Below, piece by piece: positions 43,031 to 56,907 of a stretch of 64,000 nt of DNA. The stretch lies in NCBI GenBank assembly GCA_039881145.1, contig JAYKKI010000151.1, positions 866,001 through 930,000 of the forward strand. The letters are read 5' to 3'. This DNA comes from Druceiella hillmani (lineage: Eukaryota > Arthropoda > Insecta > Lepidoptera > Hepialidae). Position numbers and translations under genes: made by a program. How positions within the stretch are numbered: the first letter of the stretch is position 1; each line of letters starts with the position of its first letter. A model generated the notes under the pieces. It was not told the DNA's origin. It saw only the letters and a list, made by a program, of their open reading frames with translations, and did no database searches.

Positions 43031-45620
43031 TTGAAAATTCCTGGACCTTTGAAAACATCCATACACACCTCTCAAACAAAAGTTGCCAGTTTTTTGGACA
43101 TCAGATATATTGTTGTAAGGGAGACTTCGCATAGTTATGATTGGTGTTGAGATTGGTGATTTACCCTTGGAAGTGATTAGTGTGTTATTATATTTTATAA
43201 TTTGATAAAGAATTTGATTTCAGAGATTAAACTCTGATCAAGTGCCTTGGTTACTGTGCACTGATAAATTAAAATAAAATAATTTTGACATTGAATATAA
43301 ATTGCAGAATCACAGGTATATAAATTTTGAAAAGTCTTAGCAATGCCATAAATTTCTTTTCTTCTGATCATCTTTGTTGAATATAAATCGGTATAATATT
43401 CATTTTGCTGGATATTTAACTCTAGGATACTCTAGAAATGTCCAAATGTTCCAAAAACTGATAACATTGTCATAAATAGAACTTTAAGTTGATAATCATA
43501 ACGCAATTGCATATACTACGATGTAAACCGCAAGTCAGTTTGGTTACATGGAAAAACCTACTCTAAACATTTTTACGGCAGTGCACACGTAACAAAAGAT
43601 GTGTTTAAATGACCTATATATTACAATAGGTCAATTCTTAGTATTGCTTTTTTTATTTACCAACGTACAACTTTTTGTAGTGACCGGAACGAAAATTTAA
43701 CTGTGGTAGCTGTTACATTTTGCTTAGTAAACGCAGTTTTTTTTAACAATTACTCTATACTTCACAGTCATGTAATTTTGGTGTTCAAATTATATTAATC
43801 CTTCATTGCTTTAGAGTTGTTTTAAGGCTTATAAAATGTCTACATTATTGGACTCGTATAGCATTAACCATTACAAAGCTGCTCATTCCGCGCCAGGCCA
43901 CATGCTCGCGGTACGAACACGCGCAATTTACTTTAGTTTTGCGCGAATGAAAAGTAATGCCACCGGCCATGATTTTGCGTCATTTCGAGGTCGAATAAAA
44001 TAAAAGTCGAATTATTAAATTGGAATTGTTTAGAGTTGAATGACATATTTGTGTTTAGAGTTGAATGATATATTTGTATCATATTGTAATCATTTACAAT
44101 AACCGGTGAATAATATTGAATCTAATATAAAGAAGTATATTCATTAGTAAAATTTATAACAATTAAATTACTTAGAATCTTGCAATCATACAAATTATAT
44201 GTTTGTGGAATATATTATTTCAGTGGATTTGGTCAACCATTAAATTTAAAAATAAAATACACCTTAATTAAAGTCAAGCAAAAAGACGGATACATGTAGA
44301 ATTTCTAACGGTACATACAGTTAATTTTTTTTAGGGAAGGAAAGGTCAAAGTAAAACGCTGAGAAAGTACCCAAAAAAAATGTTTTCTATAGTAATACTA
44401 AACTATGAGGACATAATTATTTTAAAGAGAGTACATGAATTTTTTAATAAATTCTCTTATATCATTAATTTCATAACTTAGAACACAATCTACGTTTGAA
44501 CTTAAAAAGGTTAATATTTATTTTATATACGGGTTGTTCGTACTTTTACGATATCTGCAATGACTAGAATTTGTTAATAAGTATATATTCATAGCTTTTG
44601 CAAATTTTTCATCAAAATATCACAAGAATTAGATTTTCCAATGTACCCTTAAGAAGTTGAATATTTTTAAAAAACTGTAGTCACAAATATAATGTCTAAC
44701 ACAAGCTTTATTATATTTTAAATTCACCCTTTAAGTTACCTTATTTATTTCATCACAAAATTCGAAGAGTAGGTAATGCTTTATTCTATACATGTTTTAT
44801 AGTTTTAGTAGCCCATGGGTCTATTTTCTATTTCGTCGTTCGTTTTTCATTTTAGCTAAAACTTAACATGGAATATTAGACAAAGAATTCCTTCGATATA
44901 TTTACTGTGGATTTAATTTAAAAAATTACAGAATGAACAAAAAATTTTAAAATTGCGTCTTATAGTTAACAAAATGATCTCACAATCAAAATTTTCATTG
45001 GTTGTTTTTCTCAAAAAAGTTGCACAAAGATTTCGTACAACAAAATTTTGACATAACATTATTTATACCTTTACTAATATTATAACAATTTATTTCCGTA
45101 CTAAAATAATGTTTTTTTTAATTCTATATATGGGTCTGAATATTATAATAAAAAACTATTTTGTTTATTGATTAATTACTTGCAATAATAATAAATAAAT
45201 ATTTATTTCTAATAGTATAAATAATTATAACATGACAATAAATATTTTATTCAATTACGTTTGCCTTACGTTAAATTACTTTCCACGGTAAATGGAGCAT
45301 CCACCAGCATAGTTTTAATCAGCATGGGCAGAAGCGTGATAACCATATCACTGATGATTTTTTTTATCAGAAATTATATCATAATTCATATAATGAACAA
45401 TTTTAGTAAATTGAATGATATTTTGCCATGTTTACCCAAACCGTTGATTTTTATAATAGTGCCAATTAATGCTGCTCAGACTTTGGCGTAAACAGATATA
45501 AAATTATCAGTTTTTTATATAAATTAGTGTTTCTAGATACATTTGATCTCAGGACCTATTTAAATTTCTGCTTTGTTCTTAAATTCAGTTTTATTAATTT
45601 AATCATTCAGTTATTTACAC

Positions 45621-45623
<3 letters not shown>
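43031..45623. other. AT-rich intergenic, no gene seen
   Basis: A GC-rich CpG-containing patch lies at 43885-43995. A 24-bp tandem echo of TTTAGAGTTGAATGA occurs at about 44030-44075. A 76-codon frame at 45261-45491 has hydrophobic composition but no family match I recognise. Confidence 0.45.
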
Positions 45624-45663
<40 letters not shown>

Positions 45664-45664
45664 C

Positions 45665-45715
<51 letters not shown>
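45624..45715. repeat. (AT)n microsatellite with AC/GT interruptions
   Basis: Two pure AT tracts joined by ACATACATAT, ending in GTATGTAT. Confidence 0.97.
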
Positions 45716-45716
<1 letters not shown>

Positions 45717-47297
45717 ATTTAATTTTCCGAATAGTATTTATTCAAAGTGTAAAATAATATTATGGACGAGTACACATGCAACATTTACGTCAATGGCTGG
45801 ATGTTGCTCATATAAGTTAAATCGGGTAGTGGAGTGGAAAAATTGTATAGGACACAAAGAATTTTTTAAGATAATCACGAATAAAAACTCGAACAAATAT
45901 GAATACAAGTAATTACTTATTCTTTTATACGTGAAAATTTGTTATCTTGATTGTAATCTTACGATTTTCTTTCGTTTTCTGCTTTTGTTTCAAATAAGAA
46001 AAATGGTGTTTTAAAATTTACTTATATTTATTTGTAAATTATAACAGATTAAAATGTTAATATTTTAGGTGTCCTTGCTATAAAATAAATGGATAATTTT
46101 GCTCTGCGGCAATATGAAAACCTTCTTCATACTTATATCTTCTCAGCAGCATTTAGTTAGTTAGAAAATTAATTATGTATTACAGAATCAAACAAGCAAG
46201 TATTAATGAAGTATATATGATGTTGCAAGTATCAGAGATATTTATCAAAAATAAATAAACAATATTTTATGCTCATTACATTCTAACATTAATGTTACAA
46301 AATTGTATATATGACTGAATTTTTAGTAAGACGGGGTAAGAATTTCAGCAATGGGACAATTTTCAGTAATTAGAACCAGAAAAACATTTCCCTTCTTATA
46401 TGTTATTTCTTGAATGAATTTCTACCAAATATCTCAAACATTTTAGTCATTGTGTAAAATATTAATATAAAATATTTACAGGTTATAAAAATTATTTTAT
46501 TCGATATCCTTTATTAACCATAGAATATGACTGAAATCTTTTATACATGCGAAGATAAGACCAGATGCCCAACGACTACCTCTGGGCTTCAGTCGCTGGT
46601 CCAGTCTGTACCAAGCCAAAAAGAAATTCAATGTTGTTTGACTCGTTTCCATATATTCCACAGAGTAGGTCCCAACAAATGGAACAATCATTAACGTAAC
46701 CCTTATTACAATGCATTAATTTCTATAATTGTAAGTAGTGGAAGTGAATGAAAATATATATAAACTTGAAATTGACTAACTGAAGGAATTATTAAAATAT
46801 ATTTTTATCAACTATTCGGGCCTTGCAATTTAATCAATTCCATTCAAATTAATAATCAATATAACCTGTTACTACACCAAATTTCCCAAATGAAGGACAT
46901 AAAATAACAACTTGTTCTTTTATATTATATATTTTATAGCAATACAATGACTTAAGTGGTTTAAACATAATCTAAAGGAAAAATTATTAACATTATATGC
47001 AAAATTGGAATATTCTAATAAAAATAATTTAATTTTATTGTGTTTTTGAAAGGTTTTTTCTTTAAATATATATGGAGTGATTTTGTAATTTTATCTAAAT
47101 ATCCATTATTAAAAAAAAAGTAATCACACCTTTTTATTGATTTTTATTTTTTATTAACAATAGAAATTTGAAGCAAATCATAATCATTTTATTAGTTCAT
47201 TTTTTTAAGTGACATGTTAGACTAAAGCACTCTATAAGAAGAAAATTCTCGCTCTTAAACTACCTCTTTTCTATGGCCCTGTATTCAAAACTAAAAC
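45716..47297. other. AT-rich intergenic, no gene seen
   Basis: A GC-richer 190-bp patch at 46497-46691 carries a 64-codon minus-strand frame without recognisable motif. It could be a transposon piece but nothing supports a name. Confidence 0.45.
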
Positions 47298-47535
47298 TGG
47301 AATCCTTATAGAATCACTCACGTGTCTATCTGTTTGTTAAAGCGGATTTTCTCAGAAACTTTTTGATGTATAAACTTGTAAATTGGTATAGTAACATATC
47401 ATGTTAACCCACATATTTTTCGGCTAGCAGATCATATTAACCCCTACACTTTTCGTATAGTTATTTTAGAGCAGGCAAATTAAATACGCCACTTTTTAGT
47501 TTTATTCATCGCGTGGAATTTCATTTGGAGGTTAT
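47298..47535 (+). repeat. Dispersed repeat, copy A
   Basis: Contains CACTCACGTGTCTATCTGTT, TTTTCTCAGAAAC, a TTGGTATAGTAA block and CGCGTGGAATTTCATTTGGA. The same blocks occur in the same order, reverse-complemented, at 52664-52885. Insect transposon sequence often carries this 'ACTCACGTGTCTGTCTGTCTGTC…TTTTCTC' string. Confidence 0.75.
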
Positions 47536-50500
47536 AAGAAAATCAAATGAAACATTTTTTAATTTTATGTGGCATACCCTCAGGGATCACATCACCCCCA
47601 TTATTATTACTAAAAATACTAAATTAAAAATCATAAAAAAAGAGTATTGAAGAAGACATAAGTGAATGTGACAGAAGATTCCATTAATTTAGCGACTATT
47701 CTAATTCTTACTGTTTAGGATCTATTTCTTAATGTTTATCCTAATTCTTATTGTTGCGAAATTAACGATATTTTCACGTCTGTGAAAAACATACAAGGCA
47801 ACATGTTAACACGGTGAAAAATATAATTTACTAATCTTAAACGTTTAAAATTGTATTACATATAAAAGTTAAAACATAAACAACCTCTATGTGTACAGAA
47901 CTGTTGTAGTGAGAATTCACCTCGAACTATCCAGGTTTCTATAATGATGTGTTGGATATTCAAAAACTGCTCATTTATTATATGAAATGAAATCATTCAA
48001 CAAGTGATTTCTGACAAATTTTGTACGCATCTAGAATCTGATGTAATCTATCTTCTATCAGAAAGACATAATCTATAAAAGAAATACTTTTAGACAATCA
48101 AATATTTATTCTTGAAATTGTTTCCATTAGTAAAGCATGGACAATTGTTTATATACATAAAAATACACTAATACCATATTTTCAAAAATCAGTGTTTAAA
48201 AAATTGGCGAACAAAATCATTACTTATATGATACTAGTAAATTTATGGTGAAAAAAATGCCCATAACTATTTTCAAGGTGGGTTACGACACCAGTGAGAG
48301 GACAGTGAATGCGTTACCATAAATGAGGTAAGCACTGAAACAAATAGAAATTGATAATAGCTTCTGTTCTCATATAGCTTATATAAATTGATTATGTCAA
48401 GGTATTGAGTTTATGAGATTATCGAATAGTTGTATTTGTTAAGTTCTGTTTTTTTCTGCCATGAAATTTGAAAAAGAATTATAGGTAAATAAATATTGAA
48501 ATTTGCAAGTTTTTTGTTTTAAGATGAGGGGAGGCAGCATCACTCAATATCCTATTTAAAGCAACATAGGCGGGAAAAGGATAGTGTACTTAAATGGGGC
48601 TACGCTTATAAAACTTATTGTTAATATTTATATGTTACACATATAACACTCCTTCTATTGACTAACTAACTGAGAATATAACATCCAGCCATCCATTCAT
48701 CCATGTGAACGTTCTAAAAATGATTTGAAATTGAAATTTAGAATGCATATTTATTTTAGGTTAGGTTACTAAGAAATAGCTACTAAGAAATAGTTTTTAA
48801 ATAACCTTAGCCTAAGGAGTTAAAAACAGGGATTGAAATTTAGATAAAATACTATTTAATACTTACAGTATCACAGAAATTGCGAATACAAGATACTTCA
48901 AAACTAGCAATCAGATTCATTTGATAGAGAAAGTTAATGTATGCTCCAGGGTTTTTGAAATTGTTTTAGTATTGTAAGTAATCACTAAAAGTGAATTTTA
49001 GAAATGGTCCTCAGAAATAGAAAAAAATTAGATCTTCATCAAAAATATTGCAGAGTGTGTAAACATCATAATTGCTAGGTCAAATAGTTTGAAATGTTGC
49101 CTAGGGTTTTTTTTGCATTGTAAACATCCACTAGAAGTTATTTCTAAAAATCACTAATGACACTGCGTGATACTCAAATAAGAGAACAGCTTCAAAACTC
49201 GGTCACAAAAACTTTAGTTTTAAGAAATACTAAATACTATCAGAAATTTCGTGTATTAAATGTGAACACGAATACGAGAACTACATTTCAACAAAAATAA
49301 AAAATCAGTCCTGCAAAGTCCCTAACAAAAGCTAGTTTATTTATAATGTTTCATGCATAAGCACTAGTAATTATTGGAGGAGTAACTTTTTTCAATTAAT
49401 GCCATCAATCAGATGGTAAAAATTAGATTAATGGCAGAGCCTTAAAATATTGTATTGATACATATTTATTAGAAAATTAAGAGAGAAATATTCCTTAGCA
49501 GAGAGAAAGCTTCCTAGCAGTATTCCTTAAAAGTACTTTCAAATATAGCAGTTTACATACATACATTATTTAGTATGAGAAGATATTTTATAAACCATTT
49601 ATACAAATAAATTTACAATCGCGATTTAATATGATCCATTTGGATGGACGTAACAAATAAAAACTGTTTACAATGTAGAAATGCTTTTTTTTTTTTAAAA
49701 ATATATATTTACGTGGAAATCAAAGTTTTACTCTACATACAAATTAGACATTTTCTTTCATGTGAAAGGATATTGCGCAAATAAAAATATATAGTAATTA
49801 ATTTTACCGAGCGGTCGAACAACCGTCATCTGATATTTGATTGAATGTTCTCAGATAAGGCATATCTTTACGTTAATTTAAATGTACGTTACATTTTAAT
49901 TTAAATGAATGCATAAGTGCATCTTCAGAATATATCTATTTAAATATACGCCAGGGCCGAAGGAGTTGAAAAGATTAAATGACACTTGAACCGACTTCAA
50001 ATATCTATTGAATAACAAACGCACTAAAATTTATAAATAATAATAATATTAGTTTTTTTGGAACTTTTGCAGAACCATGTTATTTCAAAATTAAATTTTC
50101 AAAATCTTTACTGTTACAGATTATCGGAATCGGTGCCAAGTCGGTCTCATTTATACCTACACAACAACATATATACAAGCGGCACATCCAGGTTAGTTAA
50201 AAATGAATTCATTTCTTTTATACATTAAAACAGTAAAATGAAATTAATTCGCAGATTGACTTACCTATCTGAGCATAAAATTATACTGCTTCTGAAGTAG
50301 AGAGGCAATACAATTTTATCGTCGATCTTTATTTCATGTCATTTATATAAAGTTCATCATGGTTTTTATTGTTATAGCATATTGTGTATATAACTGGTAG
50401 GGAGAGGTCGTTTTAACCTTATGAGGAGAATAATGGAGATAAATATTTATTTATTGAACGGCATTAGTTTGACCTTTAAATATTAGTCTGCTACAGGTAA

Positions 50501-52546
50501 AATGGTTCCAAAATAATAAAACCATATTTGTCATGTTTTCCTTAACACATGCAATTTATTTCATTATTGATAGGGGTATGTCACATTGAATTTCAAACAA
50601 TTTGTTCATTCTAAATATTTATCTCTCGTGACAGAAGCGTAAATGCTATTTGGTACTATATCTCTGTTGTTCACTATACTGTGGATCAGATGTTGTTAAA
50701 TTTTGGTGGTGACAAATATTTTCTATCCATTTAACCATCTATAATCACAGTAAGTAGTATTAAGAACAATTTATTTTCTATCCTGATGTATTTCATTTGC
50801 TTCAGTCATATTCATTCAGTCCAATAAGATGTCACATTTTTGAATCTCGGAGTTTAATTTTGTATGAAGTTAATAACTTATTATCGCGTACTAAATTTTA
50901 TGTGCAAGGAAATCCAGTTGATTATATTAATTCTATATAGCTACCAGACCTTCTGTTTGTAGCCTTCGAAATTCTATTTATAATGACTGTAGCCGTAAAA
51001 AATGGTGTTTATTATATTGGAACGTTGTATACTTACGTAAATACTATATTATCTAATCGATATATCAGACTAGCCTGTGAGCATATCGGCTTCAAAAATT
51101 AAAAAAAAACTATTTACGGCGCACGTTCTTGTCAAAGTATTATAATTTTGTTCTATTAAAGATTATCGGGTTAAATGAAGTATTTCATACCCGAGGCAGT
51201 TCGACTTATCCCTAATGCTAACGATAATGAGAAAACTAAAGCTGGGAAATTTAGATATTAAAAATGTAGCTAGTTCTGATTTGTAATATGCTGAGTTACC
51301 AATGATTTTCAGTCAAACAATTAAACTTCGATCTGACTGAATAATTTTAGTTTTAGTCACTTATAAGTCGTCCACATAACGGTGTTGAAGAAGAGTGAAG
51401 GTTAATGATCATTGTCTAAATGGCATCACATGGAGAGGGAAGAGCTCAGTTATGATTGTCACATAACATTTTTCTCTCTTTCTAATAATTATCGTCACTT
51501 TTATAAAATACTAATTTGCTCTCAGATTTATTTAATATAAAGAATATAGATCTTATGACACATGCCCGTTTTACGTAAAATCATAAATTCAAAATATTTA
51601 GTGACGCAATTTTTAAACTTTTTTCGTTATTAACGAAGATTGTTACTAAATACTCAATGACACTATTTTTTCGTTTGATAAAAGAGTTTTTTTTCTTTGT
51701 GTTATCGATTGAAGTAATACGTTTCCTTTCTTTTATTTATTTTGAAAAATGTTATTTGGTATTGCCTCTCAAGCAGGCATTCAGTCGAAAAATTATGATG
51801 TAAAAATGATTTAATTTTATTTCGTGTTTGTCCAAAATATGTATTAAAACTTTTAGAAAAAAAATAGTCGTTCACTTTCATTTAATTCAGTGAAACCCTA
51901 CAGACTATGGCAACTTCAGATTAATGAATGCCGCAGCCCACATAGGAGTGATTTACATCAAATATTACCTGACGGCTTTAATCCACGTTTTCCTATGACA
52001 CAAGGTATCTACACAAGGTATCTACTATTTATAAATATCAGATATTCCATATAAAAATACATTTCCATACTTTCAAATATTTATTGATTTTCTTAAAATT
52101 ATATTTCAAGCGGACACCTTGGAGGTTTCCTTCGTTTACCTTTTGAAAACTACCGCCCAACCATTCATGCTCTTCTTCAAGCTAGATCGTGCGTGCAATG
52201 CGACAAATAGTTGGCATAAAAAAAAAACATTCTTTATGTTTAATGTATAATTTACCAGGATGATTACCAAAAATATAGATAAAAATATTATGTAAAAACA
52301 TGTCAAGCACGAACAGTACTTGCACTATGAGGATTCCGTACACTCTAGGCACTTACAAACACATAGTATTTTATTAAACTATTTACAAATATTAAGTAAT
52401 ATTGTATTCCCTACCATCGTCTTTCACAAGGAGTATAAACTTTAGTTATAATTTTCTACAAAGGAGTTATAATTTTTTCTACAAACTTTGGTAGGCTTCT
52501 AAAAACCCGTTTTCATCAATGTAGGTTAAGTAATTTTGGAAATAAC
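47536..52546. other. AT-rich intergenic, no gene seen
   Basis: Long stretch with no coding signal. It holds small local duplications (for example at about 48770-48795 and 52003-52026) and a block at 50119-50150 sharing an 18-20 bp motif with 7083-7102. Confidence 0.5.
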
Positions 52547-52565
52547 GGGGGTGGGGGGTTGGGGG
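52547..52565 (+). other. G-run cluster (possible quadruplex)
   Basis: GGGGGTGGGGGGTTGGGGG: runs of 5, 6 and 5 G in otherwise AT-rich DNA. It has only three separate runs, so a four-tract quadruplex would need the 6-G run to be split. Confidence 0.5.
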
Positions 52566-52663
52566 TAGACATATTTTCGTGAATGTTTTTCAGCATGTCT
52601 CTGAAGATGCATTACCTAAAATTTTGAAATAAATATTTTTGAAACTCTATTTATTATTAGTCC

Positions 52664-52885
52664 TTTCAAACGATATTCCACGCAATATATAAAATTAAAA
52701 AAAAATTCGAAGACATAATTTGTCCATTTGTTTATGTTGTTGTATAATGCATGAAACACTAAATATTAAATATTTTGTTTTATTACTATACCAAATTTCA
52801 AGTTTCTATGTGAAGCCCTTTCTGAGAAAAACGTCTTTCACAAATAGATAGACACGTGAGCGACATTGTTACGGTTCCGTTTTTC
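52664..52885 (-). repeat. Dispersed repeat, copy B (inverted relative to copy A)
   Basis: Its reverse complement carries GCTCACGTGTCTATCTATTT, TTTTCTCAGAAA, TTTGGTATAGTAA and GCGTGGAATATCGTTTGAAA, matching copy A at 47298-47535. Confidence 0.75.
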
Positions 52886-52904
52886 TTTTTGAGAAAGTCA
52901 CGTT

Positions 52905-53532
52905 ATGGAGGAAACAAAGGGCCGAACTGAATTACTACATGGTTATACATGGAGGGGGAAAAGTACAAAAACGTCAGAAAAAACGTTACGTGGTTTATGG
53001 AAGATTCTTTACGATGATATATATCAACAAAATATTTAAAAATATATTTACGGTGTTTCTTGTTAGAATAATAAACATTAATGTACTTCTCCATTATATA
53101 AAACAATAGATGCAGCTGTGATAGGGTGTCACATCGATTACACATACCTTGCTCATCTATAAACCTACTGTCATTCAAAGTGGATTTTATAGCACTATCA
53201 TATTAATTTTTACTAAATTTAATATACGTACTTGTGCTAACAGAACGCAGCTGGTAAAACTACCTATTTTTTTCTTAACCCCGCATGCACTAGCAACCTT
53301 TCATAGACGGTCGTAAATTGTCTTGCCGTAGGGTTATTATTATGCTATTAATCGCACTGAAAAAAGTTCCAAAATGGTCTTCACTAAGTTTATATGTGCT
53401 ACGAAATTTAGACTTGGAAGAAAAAAGTATATGTTTGTTGTACAAACAGAGGACAAAACAAATACAAGAAACCTAGTTTTTCTTCGAGAATTCATTAAAA
53501 GTTGCCCATTATCCAATTTTAACTCGTGTATA

Positions 53533-53619
<87 letters not shown>

Positions 53620-54845
53620 CAATAACCACAAGAAATGATTTAACTTTCTCGATATTCATACTACACATAGGTTGTTTAAAGCCTCGCACATATAGGTTTC
53701 GACTATCTAAAATATAAATATTTGATAATACAAAAAATTGAGAGGCTAATTTAAATGTCATTATTTGTTTCTTACAATTAATATGCGCTGACCTCAATTT
53801 GTTGCCAAGATGGAGCCCCTTCATTATTTTGTATTTCAGGGAGTATTTATATAGCGCCAAGAAATCAATTCGATACCGCCTATAATAGTACGTTAGTTAT
53901 CATATTCTTAGTTTGTCATCATATTGTAGTTGGCAAGGGTCCAAAAGAATAGCTACTTCTTGACCTCCATAAGAAAAATTAATTTTCGGTTAAAATTCGT
54001 ATAAATTATATCCTAATTCAATCGCCATTGAAAAATTTGAGGCTATACCATCGAATGTCAGCGACATCACATCCGCGTTAATATATTTAAGAACAGTGAG
54101 ACACTATTGTACAAGTTTACATTTCCGTGAGCTAGTTATTCCACTTATAAAAAAATATCCCACTGGAATTTTCCAACAATCGTTAATACAGGTCAATATA
54201 AACACAAAACAGTCTTTTGCTAGGGAAGAATTATCACCTTTTGTATTATTTCCATTATTAACTTTATCATGATAATTTATTCCGTTCCGTTCCAATTTTG
54301 GTCTTATGGCTATTTCGTTCGTAGTAAGCATGAAAAGCAGTTTCTTATTAGATGAAGAAAGACGCAGTTTAAATGCATCTAAAAATTCGTTAGTAAAATC
54401 AGGTGAATAACTTAATGATAGATATCAATTCGAAATCGTAAATGGATGCGGAAGGCACGAGTTAAAATAAGTTACGACAAAGTTATATGCTCTTGGTGAT
54501 ATGAAATATGAAGTTAGAGCGAATTTTCTAAGATTACTGTCGTATTTTTTACTTAAAACTGAGCCGTCTTTTTTAGACAACACACTTTTCAAAAAATTGT
54601 TATCATCGCCAATATTATTTAGAGTGTCTAAATTATCTTCAACAATATGTTATGCCTTTATATTTCAAATTATATTTTTTAACGAATCGTTACGTTTCAT
54701 GAGTCATCGATTTCGTTCACGCATTTTTTCAATTTTCGCCGCCTTTCTTGAGAAAAATATTTCGCTTTAAGAAGTGATTTAACAAATTTATTTTTCTCGG
54801 GGGAATGGATGGAAGGACAAATTATTACAAGAGTCGTGTGCGATG
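52905..54845 (-). pseudogene. P-element / THAP9-like transposase relic
   Basis: Minus-strand pieces follow the order of P-element transposases. A possible THAP-finger end lies near 54840-54785 (CNNLSFHPFPREK). At about 54600-54420 is KKYDSNLRKFALTSYFISPR followed by AYNFVVTYFNSCLPHPFTIS. At 54331-54104 are the RNase-H-like fold starts (TTNEIAIRPKLE, AKDCFVFILTCINDCWKIPV, GYFFISGI). At about 54090-53940 are LTFDGIASNFSMAIELG and ILLDPCQL. At 53830-53700 is GLHLGNKLRSAHINCKKQIM. Beyond the TA microsatellite, 53500-53250 gives SRRKTRFLVFVLCLYNKHIL, TYKLSEDHFGTFFSAINS and NPTARQFTTVYERLLVHAGL. The 53178-52903 frame may be the C-terminus. Stops, frameshifts and the microsatellite inactivate it. 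Confidence 0.85.
53528..53617. repeat. (TA)n microsatellite inside the P-element relic
   Basis: A 90-bp TA tract with one CA interruption. It separates the GLHLGNKLR part of the transposase relic from its RRKTRFLVF part. Confidence 0.97.
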
Positions 54846-56704
54846 TTGTAGGTTGTAATGTTCACAGAGTAGTATTCTATTAGCGCCTCGTCTCCGAATT
54901 CTGAAAAAAGAAATATTATATTAAACAAAAAAGTTAAGTAAGTTCTTAAGTAATCTGACTTTTAACAGAAATAATAACATTTTTTAGTTGTTAAAAGCTA
55001 CTTTGATTAAAAGTAATGAAAAACACTTTTAACATCAGTAATTGTCTGTACTGCATCTCATTTCAACCGTCTTAACTTTAATCTGGATACAAAGTCTGAC
55101 GTCCGAAAATTATTTTAAAAAATTTTAATGTACAGATGGCATCAAATTAGGTCTACTTATGGCCGCAATCCATTTTTTTCTTCTTTCCGGGAATTTTGGA
55201 ATCTTGGAATGTGGAAAAAAGTTCAACAATGCACACAATCCTGTTCCGCACCATTTTTACTAACGTCATAAAATGAATAGTGTGGTTTCTATAAAATACA
55301 ATTTATATTATTTTCGTCGTAAAATTTGCCCAAATAAAAACCGTATTTTTTAGGTAATACATTTACTATCTTAGGTGATTCAAAATATTTTTTATGGAAA
55401 AACAAGTTAGACTACTTACTGACTAATGCGTCAGTGGTGTTTTTTGCTAAAAATAACTTCTTCCTTAGTGATTAAAAAGACATTTTTTTTGTAACATTTT
55501 ATTCTTTGTGAATAAACCATAGAGTTCACAGAGCAGGTAAAAATGCAGATTCTAAATTGATTCATTCTATAATATAATAACAATGTACGATAGTGCATAA
55601 ACAAATATGCTTATAAAACAAGTTGCAAACCATCTGTAATAATTGAAATCGATTTTAAATCCGGGCGTAGAATGAAATTAAATTTATTGCAAACTACTTT
55701 ACGACTACTTAGTAAAAGTAAAATCGTATGTGGCATTCAAATATTTCCTTCAGGAATGACTGCACACAATTAGTTTCCAATGTCAGTTAATACCCAGTCA
55801 AGCTGTGTGCTAATGGGTTGACTTTTATATACACGCAAATTATTAAATATTATGTTGCATTGCAAAAATATAATAAAGATATTACAGGTTTGTAATAATT
55901 AAATATGTACGAAAAAACAATTTTGGCATAAATAGGATTTTAATACTTTAATTTTTTTATTTTACTGCATTTAAACATGCTAATTATTAACGTGTCAGAT
56001 AATATAAATATCTAATATTTAATTATATCGTAATTTTAAAAAAAACTTCATTTACTTGTCTATAAACAAATAATAAAACCTTGAGAAAAAATAAAGTACA
56101 CATAAAAATAAATACATTTATATCTATCACCATAACTAATAATTCAATATATCTAACTTTATTGTATATATTCCGAAAAAAAGTAAGTACCTTTTATTGT
56201 AATTACTTTGTTTTATGCATTCTGGTTATATTTAAAAATCTATAGTTTAGCAATTAATTAAGTACATAATAACGTACTATTTATGAGAAAACTCAACTAG
56301 AACAATTGTAAAATGATTTTATTTTAGGTAATTATAAATAAATACATTAAAATAATTTTTAAAAAAACTGTTAACCATAACACTGTAACATTAGTGAGGA
56401 CAGTAAAATTTCAACGATTTTACACATGATATGTTTTTTGCGCACTCGACTTTGATTTGTATTTGGACCTTGTTTTATTTTATTTATAACTGCTTTCTGG
56501 TAATAATATTAATAATAAACTTTAAACTGTAATACTTAATTCTTAAAAAAATAAGAACTACTTAAAGTAATTAAAACTAATGTCTTTTCATTAAGAAAAA
56601 ACTTACACTTCTTCGCAATTCATATAATTCCTCGTGAATATTTTATAACTTATCAAAGTTTTAAGACAATCTGGCCACGTTATGTTACATGTAATTTCTT
56701 TCAA
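54846..56704. other. AT-rich intergenic, no gene seen
   Basis: No recognisable feature. Confidence 0.55.
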
Positions 56705-56890
56705 TGAAAAATTTTGCAATTAATTTTGTATTAATTCTGGTAAGAACGTTACCTTCTAGTTATTGTCACTTCCTGTGAAAAAGTAGTAGCTGTCGCGTTG
56801 ACGAATATGTTATGAATATGCGAAATTCATGTCTTACAATTAAATAAATCCATTTTGTATAAATTAATCGGCATACTTTATTTATTCACA
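56705..56890 (+). repeat. 5' LTR of copia-like element
   Basis: Starts TG and ends CA. Aligns with 60269-60452 and is followed directly by the primer binding site. The left boundary is inferred from the alignment to the 3' LTR and could be off by several bases. Confidence 0.75.
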
Positions 56891-56892
56891 TA

Positions 56893-56907
56893 GGCTATTG
56901 GCCCAGG
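56893..56907 (+). promoter_or_regulatory. Copia-type primer binding site
   Basis: GGCTATTGGCCCAGG begins 2 nt after the 5' LTR. Drosophila copia uses GGTTATGGGCCCAGT, an internal tRNA-iMet match; two or three differences here. Confidence 0.7.

Noticed and set aside
45261..45491. Hydrophobic 76-codon frame, considered as a chemoreceptor exon
   Set aside because: No receptor signature (such as the gustatory-receptor TYhhhhhQF motif) and no good flanking splice sites in phase.
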